Source of the DNA: Nephrocerus scutellatus
Lineage: Eukaryota > Arthropoda > Insecta > Diptera > Pipunculidae
Direction: 5' to 3'
DNA length: 64,000 bases
Assembly (NCBI GenBank): GCA_947095585.1
Contig: OX352761.1
Span: 114,253,890 to 114,317,889, forward strand
The translations under genes were made by a program, and so were the position numbers. The notes beneath the pieces were generated by a model, which was not told the origin of the DNA, searched no databases, and saw only the letters and a list, made by a program, of their open reading frames with translations. Shown piece after piece: positions 9,507-21,529 of this stretch (the first letter of the stretch is position 1; every line of letters starts with the position of its first letter).

Positions 9507-10060
9507 GCTTACTTACGAACCGCGATCGGACCAACAAGATAGACCTCCGACTCGACATTGGCACCTCGGTACATTTATACCGTCATCACGTTCTGGTTGT
9601 TGTGGTAATCTGTTAGCACGTTGTCTATCTGTTTATGAGTGGATCACTCAGAAGATACGCGGGTTACTTTGTGGATATTTTTACGCGCAAATTTTTACTC
9701 ACAACGACCACATTATTGCTTGCTGCCATCTCTATGACTCCTTGTACATTGTCATTAGGGTTTTCTTGATTGGGTGCCAACGTACTGCCTGAATAGTCTC
9801 CCGCCATATTTTTGCCTTCTTATCCCCATGTTTGACGGATTCAAATAATTCTTCTTTTTCGTAGTCTGGGAAGTCCTCTGTAAATGCTTGACCGTTTATA
9901 AGACTAATGCTCTTGAATGTATCTCGCACCCGAAGGTTGCATATATCTTTTAAGCCGATAACAGTGGGTTTCATTCTTTTTCTGACTAAAGCACTTAATG
10001 TCTTGCATGACAGCTGTAGTAATTTTCATATTCTGATTTTTGTAAGATACCATTTAGCAA
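9507..10060 (-). pseudogene. LINE endonuclease-domain fragment (RTE-like)
   Basis: The frame reads MKPTVIGLKDICNLRVRD, then SISLINGQAFTEDFPDYEKE and ELFESVKHGDKKAK. This is the middle of an APE-type endonuclease, matching the LINE at 33.5-33.7 kb and 51.6-51.75 kb ([15 protein letters not shown]). Further minus-strand sequence down to 9507 (DQ..IGPIA-like decayed repeats of the 30.8-kb segment) belongs to the same copy. The usual NDNG/DHYL block is decayed. Confidence 0.65.
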
Positions 10061-11440
10061 GCGAGAGAGGAAGAGAGAACTTGAAAATGTTCTCGCAAAG
10101 AAAAAGCCTTTTATTTATGCGTTTGAATGTTAGCTAAAACGTACCCATCAGTATAAGTCATAAGTATTCCACACGACATTCACTACGGGAGCTAAGAAGT
10201 GGTCCATGAGACTGAGCAGGTCACAAAGCTCGTATGAAAGTGGTTGGAAACAACTTTAAAGAAGTTGAAACAAACAGACAATCGAAAAGTCAAGTGAAAT
10301 AAAAGGTTTTTTTTTTACAAAAAATGTCCTTTGAATTTTCTTTTTTTGCATGAACCTTGGCAAAACGGGAGAGCATTCGCTAACCAAAAGACTTTTGACA
10401 ACTCATCAAGTGGTTATTAGCAGTATAAGCTATAATAGCCTTATGTCATAGTTCGTTCTATTATTTGCCATAGAATTACTTAAAATTATTTATGCATAAA
10501 TTAATTCCTTCGAATTGTTTGATTTGCTTGTCACATTAACAGCGATAATCATCATAATTATGTTATTTAAAAAATTTCCTTGACTTGTTTGTTAATAATT
10601 GTGTTTCAATAAAAAATAACTTACTGCATTTAAATCTATTTTTATGTAATATTATAATTAGTAGAAATATTGCTGATGTAAAAATAAATCGTGTATCCAT
10701 TGTGCGGCACAGCTTTTATCGAATTATCCGAATACGTTTGAAACACGTAGAAATTATAATTTTATGCACTTTATTATTATTTTTTAAATACAAGCATTTC
10801 AACATTTTAGCATTAGTTAAAAGAATTTAGCACATTTGGCACACTGCTCAATGCATTTATAATAAATATTATCACATGATAAGAGCACATTACATTCTTA
10901 TATTCGACTACGAAAACAATTAAATTTTTTTTAGTATTTCGGATATACATTACAAAAACCACATAGATCACAATAAATTAAAAATTTTAAATTTGATTTA
11001 TTTATATATAATTCAATCTTAAAAAAACGTCATAAAATTAATTTCAACTGGTACAAGTACATCGTCGCAATAGAAGTCAAAAGCGATAAGCCAATTCAAT
11101 AACGATCGGTCCGATTCACTGCTTAATACTAGAAATTAATTCAAATGCATAGCTGTTGGCGAACCGCCGTTTTGTCGTGAGATGAGCTTATAGTTAACTC
11201 ACCTGTGGGAATTAATTACACGCAAATATCTTCAAGTACTCGTACACTGCTACCAACACCACTGTTCGAGGCTTGCACAGATCCAGCTATACCCTTCTAC
11301 CTATTACCTATTAGATAAGCAACCGGCTAAAACTTTTAGTACTGTATATAGTGTATAGGCTGCTGTGAGAATTTTCTGTCTACCTAGTCTTTGCATGTAC
11401 TCGTTACACTACACTTCTTCAGTATATGAGAATGGGTGTA
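10061..11440. other. AT-rich interval; one isolated strong splice donor
   Basis: No gene recognised. On the minus strand a near-consensus donor CACAG|GTGAGTTAAC ends at 11213. It could close a non-coding 5' exon of the ZP gene, whose first exons are missing, but nothing else supports this. The 10170-10310 stretch resembles the CGC-rich repeat family described at 35540. Confidence 0.25.
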
Positions 11441-11899
11441 CACTGCGGTTCACTAGATTAGAAGCGCATCATTTTGGGAGATAAAATTGATATTTTTCCA
11501 GTTACATGTCAGGAAAGAAAAAACAAATGATGGAGAAAGTAGTTTGTGCTTAATACAAATCAAGTTTAAAAATATTCAGAACAAGATAACGATACATAAG
11601 TGAACTTTTTGACAAATGAGTCAGACTGGCATGCATTTGAATCTGCTCATAAGATTAGAAGCACCATGCAAATTCAAAAATTCTGTTTTTGTTTTTATTT
11701 CATGAAAATACTTTTTATTTTAAATTCATATTCCAGATAAAATTTTTAAAAATTAGTAGAACTACCCTTCTTCAAGATAGCCTAAAAAACTCGATCTTTA
11801 ATGGAGCTGCACAATAAATTTAAGTAATAAAGTGAACTGTATAACTATATCGATCAGCGCTTCTTTGTCATCGTATTGTTTTCTACCTTCATACACTTT

Positions 11900-12892
11900 T
11901 CATGTTAGCCAGCCCCAGACCTTTTCTATAATGCGTAGGTCTGCCAAATATGGTGGCAATGGTAAAAATTCAACATTTTCACTGGCAACAAACGAATTAA
12001 CAATGCGAGCGGTGTGTTTAGGAGGGTTGTCTTGTTTAAATATCCATGAAAGTGGTCCAAGGATTTTCGAAAAATGTGATTCCAACACCGCTTTGTAGAT
12101 ATTTCCTGTCAATTTTGAGCCTTGTTCCACTAAGTCTATGGTGCGATAATAAGATATTGCAGCCCAAACCAAAGAGATCGTGGATTTTCGGAAAATCTGA
12201 TTCCAACACCGCTTTGTATATATTTCCTGTCATTTTTGAGCTTTGTTCCACTAAGTCGATGGTGCCATAATAGGATATTGCAGCCCAAACCATTACGTCC
12301 ATTCTCTGCTATGATGACCGTTTAAAAAGAGCTCCTCTTTTCTTAGATCGTGAAAGTAAGAGTTATAGCCATCCTGTTTATCTAAATTTAACTTTTTTCG
12401 TCAGAAAAAACTACTTTTTTCCAGTTATTCGAACTTGCTCCTTGTTGCACATTTCAGGTCATGTAGTCTTTCGCCGCGAATTGTAAGCGTTGAATAATTC
12501 GCGTAGCATAAAGTGGTATTTTTTTCTTCAACTTAAGTCGCTTCAGGGGCTTGGCACTACGAATCACAGGACGAACGGTAGATTTACTAGCAGTAACACC
12601 AGCTTCTTCTCTGATTTCAGCTGTCGAAACAGCTAAAACAAGCCTCCAAGGCTAGTCTGAAAATTTTTCATTTTTCCGTTGCTGTAAGGGTCGTGTAAAC
12701 ATTTCCTTTGTAATTTTTGCGGTACATTTTCGGGTCTTTTAAATAATTGCCAACAGCATGATCAATCCGGTTGGTCTTGTAAACGATAGCACGCTTAGAC
12801 AAGACTTCTGAATGGTAAACATCTATTTTTGTCTTCTCTGACAATGTCAAACAATTTTCGTACCCATTTTTTTCAAAAAAGGCAAAACCCAA
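11900..12892 (-). pseudogene. Tc1-like transposase, broken
   Basis: The N-terminal frame (12892-12668) reads LSEKTKIDVYHSEVLSKRA, IVYKTNRIDHAVGNYLKDP and LTATEK, the paired-type DNA-binding region. The C-terminal part (12302-11900) has VMVWAAISYYGTIDLVEQ, WIFKQDNPPKHTARIVNSF with the second catalytic Asp, and LADLRIIEKVWGWL with the third acidic residue. The middle, including the first Asp, is out of frame, and a 121-bp internal duplication repeats the VWAAISYY block. No active protein is expected. Confidence 0.8.
12061..12291. repeat. 121-bp direct duplication inside the Tc1-like element
   Basis: Segment 12061-12170 (GGATTTTCGAAAAATG...GCAGCCCAAACC) recurs at 12182-12291 with about a dozen changes. 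It duplicates the transposase block around MVWAAISYY. The divergence between copies suggests that it happened well before the present. Confidence 0.85.
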
Positions 12893-13534
12893 TTGAAATG
12901 CATGCCATTCTAACTCATTTAGTTAAAGCTTCATAAAACTACTGTTAGCTTCTTCTTAAAATTTTGTAATTCGCCAGTGCATGTAACATGAACCACTGCT
13001 TCTTTCGCCGTTTTTTCTCTCTCACTGCCATATAAGGGGAGATAGATTATTTTTACTTCTCAAAATTACCTGCTTCTAATCTGGTGAACCGTAGTGTATA
13101 CTCGTAGTACGTTTGTATCAGTACAAGTGTTCATCTGCTTTGTTGTTTTTTTTTTCAATTGTGTCAGTGTAGTTGCTTACATCTCAATGATATCAGAGGG
13201 CTTTTTTGTGTTGAATGAAATGATATGCATATTTGGGTGATTTTTCTGATGTTTTGTTCCGGTGCAAAAGGCATCTAATCGAGGCGCTTGAAATAAGGTG
13301 GCGTACACAATAAATTAATTTATGGATCGCTATGCCAACAAATCAAAAAATATTTTATATCAGATCTGTGTTTTACTATTACCATTCATTTACGGGAAAG
13401 AAAATACTTTTTCGGACAATAATACTATTTCGGACAGGGCTAGAACACTATTTTCTCAATTTTAAAACCTAAAAACAAAAAAAAAATTGTTAAAACCCAA
13501 AAAATTTTAAAAGTTAGTAAAAACCAAAATCATT

Positions 13535-13931
13535 CTAGTTGTTAACCCTGGCGTTATCCGGGACCCACCGACCACCACCCCCAAGACACCCAACAAAAGC
13601 TAAAATAACAGGCGTTGTCTGGCTGCCCCTCAAACCCTACTGACCCAACCAAACTGACCGCACTGACCCATAATTGTAGCCTATAACGTGTTCGAATCGT
13701 GAGTTATGCTCGCGAGTTTGTACATAAATCCAATGGAAAACAGTATTTATTCAGTTTTTCCGGAATTTTTCAAGTTTTTCCCGAATTTTCCAATTTTCCA
13801 GGTTTCTATAATCCCCGTAATATTACGAACATTTTAATGAAAAATGAGCCAAATCGGTCTAGCCGTTTAGCCATGAAAAAGTAACGGACAGACAGAGTTA
13901 CTTTCACATTTATACCTAATATAATAGTATG
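13535..13931 (-). mobile_element. Non-autonomous Helitron-like element, possibly complete
   Basis: Read on the minus strand it starts near CCATACTATTATATTAGG and has GTGAAAGTAACTCTGTCTGT and GGCTAAACGGCTAGACCGAT, a 5' region widespread in insect Helitron-like repeats. It ends GTCCCGGATAACGCCAGG, a short spacer and CTAG at 13538-13535. A G-rich internal tract (C-rich on the plus strand, 13560-13650) precedes the 3' end, as in the other copies. It is about 400 bp with no coding capacity. Confidence 0.6.
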
Positions 13932-14904
13932 GATAGAGCTAACAAACGTACTCGTACAAGATGTTTGCTAAGTTCTGTTACCCCTGTGGAGCATAGAGTG
14001 TCAATACGCCTAGTCGTACCCGCTGATCTTAAAACTGCAATGGATTTCAATTCTCTCCAAATCATTCCCAATCTGCCCTACTGCGTACAACAAATGCCAA
14101 AACATATTTAAATGTTGTTTTATTTAACTTGTGGTCACGGCGTTGTGTTTAGATGCCTCTTTATAATTTTAGGTTTTTATGCAAGCTTATTAAATGTATA
14201 CTTCAGTTTATAATTATCTTAATATCTTATACCTTTAAATTACCTGACGTAGAGCGTAGTGGATTGTTAAATCTCCACAATAAAATTTGATGCTCATTTA
14301 GAGTTTGATGTTCCTAAAAAAAAGTGAAAATTTAGATTTTTATTATACTTCATATACAAGGCTCCAGTTCACTAACATAATCCCAAATTAAGTGCCAGTT
14401 TGTAAATCGAAATTAAGTTTATAGTAGAATCACACAGCAAATTTTATTATGGAACTGCCACAACCTTAAACCGCTCCTGTGTGGTATATCAACTTACAGG
14501 AATGCTCAGCGTTATACATGTGTACTTATATGAAAATTCCGATTAAAATTTGTTGAAGCGTAAAATGCAAAACTGCTGCGCAATCTACATGCATAGTTTA
14601 ACATTTTATTGAATAATATTTATACCTATAAAAACTGTTCATTTCCATTTACTGCATTTTTTATATTTTGTTAAATTTTTGCGGTTTAAATCGATACCTA
14701 TTCTGAAGTTGTTTGAACGTTCACGACCGAATAACGTAAATGAAATACTATGGCCTGATAATCAACGCGTTATTCTTAAAAGTTTTGATTTGAGATTTTC
14801 TAGAATTAGCAAATCTCTTTCTAATGTGTAATCTTAATCACTCATTTTATTCTAAGAGCTTTTAGCTCTTTTAGTATTTGAAAAATATGTATTGAATCTA
14901 GCGT
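13932..14904. other. AT-rich interval without recognised features
   Basis: I see no conserved coding frame, repeat terminus or RNA gene here. Open frames are short and compositionally random. Confidence 0.4.
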
Positions 14905-14990
14905 TATATTATCTGTGCAGTAGTGCATTGGTTAGATTCCCACTCGGAGGCCACATGGTACGATTCCTGGCGTGTCCAAAAAATGCACCA
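14905..14990 (+). mobile_element. Diverged tRNA-like SINE head
   Basis: GTGCAGTAGTGCATTGGTTAG resembles an A box and GGTACGATTCCTGGC a B box, about 35 bp apart. The body does not match the main SINE of the window. This is a weak call. Confidence 0.3.
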
Positions 14991-15199
14991 AATTTTTTTA
15001 CTGCACTGATTATTAGATTTCAAATAGACATGATGTTGCTGTATATGTAATACACAGTTGCCGTATACTGCTGTATTCACATGTATGGTTGAGTTGATGT
15101 AGGAATAAATCATGTAGAGCCAACAAGAATATATTCAAGTTTGTAAGTACTCGGATGTAAACTTTCAACTCAACGAAAAACAGTACATATTTTCCATCT

Positions 15200-15545
15200 T
15201 CTATCCAATATTTACAAGCACACGCTGTATCTAGACAAATCCTAGGCGCAAATCCATGAACGTGCGCTAATTAAAAAAAAGATGCGTGTCAGCTCCTACG
15301 CGCGACTGGAGTTTATTCCTTAAGAATCGATTTTCATATATAAAATGCGTTACACGCCGCGAGTCACAAATTACGTCATCACTAACCAATTTTTTTGAAA
15401 CAAGTCTCGTCCAATTCTGACTAGTAGAAGCCTATATCTACCAGTTCCACTTTTCCATGCATTACACGCGCCATACACGACACGCATCACACGTGGAATA
15501 TCAAAAATGCTGTGTGAGATATAGCTGCTCACAAACTTCACTTTT
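15200..15545. repeat. CGC-rich dispersed repeat (ACACGCATCACACG family)
   Basis: It contains ATGCGTGTCAGCTCCTACGC, ACACGCCGCGAGTCACAAAT and ACACGACACGCATCACACGT followed by GGAATATCAAAAATGC and GCTCACAAACTTCAC. The same order occurs at 35540-35990, so both belong to one non-coding repeat family. Confidence 0.5.
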
Positions 15546-15575
15546 TGTTAAAGCTCGATTTGTTAACACTTGATT

Positions 15576-16030
15576 TCACTCCCCATATAATTTTTTGTGT
15601 AATTTGTGAACCATATGGGATAGCCATAGGCTGATGAGCTGCTTGTAGATGAGCAGCCTGGTGTTTTTGGACAGTCCGTTTCGCCATCTTAGAAGCGGGT
15701 GCTCCAAATGAAGAGCGTAGTTGGCTTTCTTCATTGCTTGATCGATGTGAGAGTTGAACTTGAGCCTCTCGGTAAAGTTGATTCCCAGGTACTTAGTCGC
15801 TGACTTGGTGTTTATTATCGTGTTGTCCGGAAAGGTGATTTTTAAGCCTCTGCACCGGCTTGCGAGTTTTTTTTTTATCCATGTTTTGGTTGCTGGTACT
15901 CGGAACCAGATGAATTCCGTTTTGTTGGCGGTTTTCTTTAGTCCCCACTTCAGGTAGTAGTCCCAAAGATTTCGAAGGTGCTCCTCCACTCTTAGGGCAA
16001 TCCCAACTTGAACATATGACGACAGTTCCT
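15576..16030 (-). pseudogene. Jockey-type LINE reverse transcriptase fragment
   Basis: The frame encodes VEEHLRNLWDYYLKWGLK, ANKTEFIWFRVPATKTW, ITFPDNTIINTKSATKYLG, INFTERLKFNSHIDQAMKKA and NGLSKNTRLLIYKQLISLW. This is the region after the catalytic YADD in jockey-clade elements (NP.KTE, KYLG..LD..L.F..H). It continues slightly upstream (SSYVQVGIALR). The catalytic part is not present. Confidence 0.75.
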
Positions 16031-16962
16031 TTTAGATACTCCTAAAATAAACTTGGTGGTGTTTTTTTTCGGCCTATCCACAAAGTGCTTAGTAGAGTTC
16101 AACATAGATCCAACAATGCTCCAGTTCGGCTTCTATAAATATTCGAATACCAATAGTTAAGCTTGCCTGACTCAAGATTACATTGGTTCCGGCACGTAGG
16201 AACATCGTAACAGCCACTTCTTGCGAGTGTATCAGTAGATTCATTTTCTTTTATTCCTTTATAGCCCGGAACCCGAACAGGCGGTCTTTAATAATATTTA
16301 ACTCATTCAAATAAATGTTATCGAATATCTTAGAACTTAAGTATTATGTTATATTCAGAATTCAGATTCGAATAGGAGAAAATAGGATTGAAATATAGGA
16401 ACTCCCCAACTTTGTTGTAATGAATTTAATTATTTATTTCCCATACAAGAGCAGGAAGTAGGTTTTGGCTTTAGGAACGCTTTTTGTGTGTGTGTAAATG
16501 TAAATTATTATTAAATAGCTGGGTTTTAAAAATCGTAAATTGTTTTATATAACCACGAATAGCCACTTAACCTATATACATATTGCCATTCAGGGCGTAT
16601 GCGTAACATTTGCTTTGTGAACAAGTCGCTGTCCGAGTGCAACAGTGTGATATGAAAAATTTTTAGGTTTTAAGATAATAGCTGCGTCTTATTAAGGACA
16701 TCGTATTTAATTTAATGCAAATCAAATATTTTTACATACATAATTATTTACTTTTCTCTTGACTTTAAATCTTTTAGTGCATAAGGGTATCTCTGAAATG
16801 CTACAGTACCTAATAATCCAGATATAGTATTAAAAAATTATAATTGTAGCAATATTATGTTTATGCGCTGCCCAGGTAATTCATGAGTAAGTTTCGTGTT
16901 TCTTATTGTTATAGTTAAAAAACACACTGATTTCTGACTGCGCTTCCTTTCAGTGATGCTTA
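16031..16962. other. Intergenic AT-rich interval
   Basis: Nothing recognisable as gene or transposon was seen apart from short T and GT runs (GTGTGTGTAAATG near 16487). Confidence 0.4.
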
Positions 16963-17660
16963 TTATGCAAAGTATTGCCCTTTAATAGATTGTTACGAAT
17001 AATAGTTTTAGTACACTTAACAGCGTCATCTGTAGATCAAGTAAAATTGTATATAAAATTATATATGCTGAAATTATATGAGGGAAATTTTATTTAAATT
17101 ATACCAGAATGTTCTGGTATTTGCTAGACGGTATGAATAGAACATAATAGAATAGAAAATAGTGGAATCTTCTCGAAACTGTTGATTAGGTATAAGTACT
17201 CCATATTTTATCGCAGGGAGTTTGTTATGACTTGGATTTTTACCAGACTACTTGGCAAGTAGACACAACAGTGAATATACTAAGTGTTAATTGTGTGAAC
17301 AATAAGTAATCATCAGTTTGAATTTGTGAACTCTTGCTATTTGTGAGTTAAATTTGTAATAATTGCGAATAAACGAACTTGTGTTGTATTTTTATCTGCA
17401 AAATCCATTACGAACTGTCTAAAAATTTGTAACAATATGTACAAAGACTCGTAATGAATGATCGCAATATTGTTTGGACATATACTTGGACAATTTTGGA
17501 TGTTTCAGGAAGGCTTAGGTCGGTAAGGTCAAGCTGTCCTAGGAAGTAATTATGCAAAGTATTGCCCTTTTATATATATATATACATATATATACAAAGT
17601 CTCGTAACAAATGATTGCAGTATTTTTTGAACAAGTACTTGCAAGATTTTGTATAAGGGA
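16963..17660 (+). repeat. Tandem segmental duplication, one copy split by a solo LTR
   Basis: TTATGCAAAGTATTGCCCTT occurs at about 16965 and again at about 17550. In the second copy it runs through a TATATA tract directly into ATACAAAGTCTCGTAACAAA and TGATTGCAGTATT. In the first copy the equivalent TGTACAAAGACTCGTAATGA and TGATCGCAATATT are displaced to 17437 by the LTR. The second copy therefore shows roughly what the locus looked like before insertion. Confidence 0.7.
16991..17434 (+). mobile_element. Solo LTR
   Basis: It begins TGTTACGAATAATAG and ends AAAAATTTGTAACA, matched inverted termini. It holds an AATAAA (GCGAATAAACGAAC near 17366) and, at 17101-17120, an inverted repeat with arms ATACCAGAA and TTCTGGTAT, which also reads as two facing GAA/TTC heat-shock-type half sites. 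No internal retrotransposon sequence adjoins, so LTR-LTR recombination probably removed it. Clade not assigned. Confidence 0.65.
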
Positions 17661-17670
17661 GGTAAATTTG

Positions 17671-20600
17671 AACCATTTTTTTGTTCTCCCTCAAAATTTT
17701 AAATTTGCAAATTCTTCCTTTTCTTGGCAAAGTACACACTGAAGTAAGGCATTAAACAAATTTCATTATTGGATTCTATTCGATTCGATTTTAATATCAT
17801 TGGAAGAAAAATTACATTTTTAAACAATTTACACATAATATTACCTTTCTAATAAGTTATTAGGCAACACAATTTGTATCTGCTATCGACCGCAACTGCT
17901 ATTGAAGTTCAACAACCAACTATGTATATATTGCGTTTTTGTTGGTTTATGATCGATGGCAGTGAAAATTCATTATGACCACATAGTAAGACATGCATCG
18001 TCGTCATCATCGTGACCAAATAACATTATATACTCGTAGTTGTTACTTACTGAGCTACACCACAATTTTACCTGTTACGACCCATTGGTTTTTGTGTTTA
18101 ACGAATAGTACGAATAATCTGTTTTGTCTGCAACTTTTTTATTTTTACCGTGCATCGTGCAAATCTATGTAACTTTAATTGAAATATATAGAATTGCACA
18201 GGAAAATTTACAGTGATGACGATGAATTCGCACGCATGAGCACATGCTAACCAGACACCTTTCCGATGTTATTGTTATTAAAATGCTAATGATAATGTTG
18301 ACAGCAATTACAGTACTGCACAACAGCTACAGTGATCCGTGCTAATTTGCATGCGACAACCATTATTGTTGTTAGCGGACACGAACACAGACGGCGTAGA
18401 AACGCAACGTTGACATCACATCGCATTTTTAATTAGTGGTTAACTTTATTTTCAACTTACGTGGATGTACGAGTATGTTCGAGCATGTGCATGCATAGTA
18501 ACATAGTTTTGCTGTCCCGTAGTCCAAGAGTCCTATAGAAGCATCGCATGACACATTTATATAGTTCAAGGTGAAATAATAAACTGTGTCGGTCTTAATG
18601 GAATTTGCTTTTGTTGCAGTTTCTAGTTGAAACAGGGGTTTTGCTTATGGATTGACCCTTTCAGATTACGTCATACAATGACAAGAAATATACATTGAAA
18701 ATAAACATGACATTGCATGTCAATGCAATATTTTTTTGTTACTAAATACCACTATGGTTTAATAGAAGTTATTAACAAATGGAATTGATTTTTCAAGATC
18801 AAGAGGTAAGTATCCTCGGAAAAGTAGAATTCTGACCTATAATAAAAAGTCGTATGCACTATCCGAACAAGTATAATTGAGCATACTACTTTCTCTCTTG
18901 CATTTAATCATCTTTTGCAAATTCAAAACTGCACAGATTAAATGAATTTTATAAAATTGGTTTCCAATGTTCAAAATAACGATATGAAAAATTTCTTAGA
19001 ACGAAAGTAATCGAAAAAGGCATTCATCGGTTAACTATAACAGATTTTCCAGGATGTATTAAAAAATCTCCGATTTGATTTTTGTTCGGGCTAGCGGAAA
19101 CTTTTTCCGTTTTTATTTCGGCAAATACATTCGCGGGAAATGCTTGCAAATTTTGGTTAACGATTTATGTTCTCCTGAGTTATTATCATAATGCAAACTT
19201 TAGATACTTCAATAACACGTATCTGACTGAAACAGTAATCTGAATACAAGCAAATACTGGTGGCTCAAAAGAGGTGTGGATACGACATTTAACCTTAAGG
19301 ATAAGCTAGGGTTTGGTAAGGGGGCCAACGATGAGAGCAAGCAGAAAAGTTTTCTGATATTAAGGATGCGGCGTTTATTTTAACAAAAAGTAAACAGGCA
19401 TCATTTTCGAGTTAATAGGAATTCTTTATACTTTTTTTTAAACCAGAAATTCAATAAATTTTTGTTATTAGTTTATTTCTTGAAGATTATCCTGGTGAGA
19501 TATTGGCCATTGGCTTGGATGCATGCCTTGTACCGAATGATCATGTTATTAAAAACAACTGCGGGATCGATCGAATTGCTCGAATTATTTTTGCCTTAAG
19601 ATCTTCGGTATTTCTTGGGTTGCTTTCGTATACCTTTCCCTTTTTTGTATGGGAATAAATTGAAATCTTCGTGCAAAATGCGTCAAACTGATCGATTACT
19701 CATCAACAATTGAGCAGAAAGTTTCCTCATCAAACGCGTCGGGCTTTGGTTGATCAGTTGAGACACTGCTCTTTTAGACAAATCCATGAACTGTCAACAA
19801 TTAGGCTTTTGAGTGAAGGTATCGCCGTTTACTTCCGGTTAGGATAAATGCCGCACCCTTTAGAGTAATCTCGTCATACCTAAAATTAAAAATTCGACTA
19901 AAGCAATGATGGATAGTACTATTAGAAGAAAAACTTTTTCTTCTTTGTTTAGTCGTAGATCAATTGCTTTTAAATTCGCTATACTAATAACAGTAAATAA
20001 TTGGACAATTGTTAAAATGTAAAACAAATATTGTTGAACTGGCAAATCTAGATCTCGATGTTAGGTGAAAAAGTTGATTGAGATGTTATTCAGTTCACAG
20101 ACAAGAATAACTCGTAAGTTCGAATCAAATCATGATTGGATGAATGTTGTGTTTGGAGTGATTTTGCTGTAAACTTTACCACAGAGTTTTAAATAATATT
20201 AAAGATACTTAATCTTATTAAAGGGCGTTTTAGATTTTTTTCCTTTATTTAGTAATAATTGCGCATATTTATCACTAAACGATATTATGGTGAGACTAGT
20301 TTACATCGCTATCTAATTTTATCTAAGAATATTAAACTAATTTCACAAACTAAGAAGTAAATGAGAAGATTACTGAGCGTCGGATTTCCACTATTGAATA
20401 TATTTAATTTCATAATAGAATTTGTTGTGTAATAACGTTGAGCACATAATAGTACTTGTAATCGGAATTCAATAGGAATTTAATAGAATGTTTTTCTTTG
20501 CAATGTACATTGACATTACTACTTTTAGCGAAATCGCTTAGATGAGATAACTTTTTCTTATAATTGTGGTCATACTACACTGGATAAACAGCGAAACAGT

Positions 20601-21510
20601 AAATCTATACGTGATTACTGAATTGTTTTTAGATTTAATCTTTAAAACGACAATGTCAATGTATCCGACATGTGAGTGAGTAGATTCGCTCCGAGACTAA
20701 GTATGCGCAGAGTCATTTTCTCCATAGGGGTGTATCGCGGGAAGACTACATTACATATTGCATTAGAGTTAGTCTGATTGACTTCTGAAATAAATTATTT
20801 TTTATTCTATGGACGAACAAATTTAACAAAGAAGTTAAAACCAATCAACTTTCACACGCGCGTTATATTTGTACTTTTTGAACAAAGTAAATAAAATACG
20901 AAACTTGTTTGATTTTTTAAAAGAAAACTGTAGTTTAGTTATTAATATTAAATTTGACGAAGAGTTCTTTGTGAACCTTAACGTCCTAAAAGGGATCGTT
21001 TGGGTCGGGTAGTTTTGTGTATTTGATATTGCAGTATTCTATTACATAATTTTATATTCGTTCATATAAAATGTGCCTTTTCGAATAACAACTGCAGAAG
21101 GTATTAAAAATGAAGAAAGGACAATGAGATAAGTGGCCAAAGTAACAATGAAATTTCTTTTTATCGTTTATAACAAAATGTTGTCACTTTTCTAGTCACA
21201 GTGACCAGTTTTCGTGACTAAATAGTCAATAGCTATTTAGTATGAAAACTTTTTCCTGACCGAAAAAATAGCTATTTTGTTGATATCACGAAAAAGCATT
21301 TATATGAGCAATTTAGTCGCACACAGAAAAGCACAGTAGTCACGACAGCAACAATAAATATGTTTTTATGGTATAATAGTGCTTATTTGCATTTTTGCGG
21401 GCAAATTAACAAAAAATAGCACAAAAGTCACCACATTAACATAGTTTTCTCAAAAGATATGCTATATTATTGCTTTCGTGGTGCGAGCGGAGCCGTAAAT
21501 GTTTTTAGAA
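17671..21510. other. Long intergenic interval; one two-helix small ORF of doubtful reality
   Basis: No conserved gene was recognised. A minus-strand frame at 20045-19860 (61 residues) has two hydrophobic segments (YLFYILTIVQLFTVISI and VFLLIVLSIIALVEFLILG) separated by a charged loop. It has no known motif and no clear splice sites, and in AT-rich DNA such a frame can be chance. Upstream exons of the ZP gene may lie here undetected. Confidence 0.3.
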
Positions 21511-21529
21511 AATGGTAAAACTAGTGTTT

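Larger units (their letters stand above)
11441..13096 (-). mobile_element. Tc1-like DNA transposon with both inverted termini
   Basis: A 1656-bp element is bounded by inverted repeats sharing CGGTTCAC[C/T]AGATTAG and continuing for about 35 bp, with a TA dinucleotide outside each end (11439-11440 and 13097-13098). A TA target site is the rule for Tc1/mariner. A third copy of AGATTAGAAGCA at 11656 lies inside the left end and is probably a subterminal transposase-binding repeat. The transposase gene runs on the minus strand and is broken. Confidence 0.85.

Noticed and set aside
21180..21300. Palindromic-looking CTAGTCACAGTGACCAG and AATAGCTATT stretches as a MITE
   Set aside because: Arms are short and unordered, with no consistent inverted ends or target duplication.
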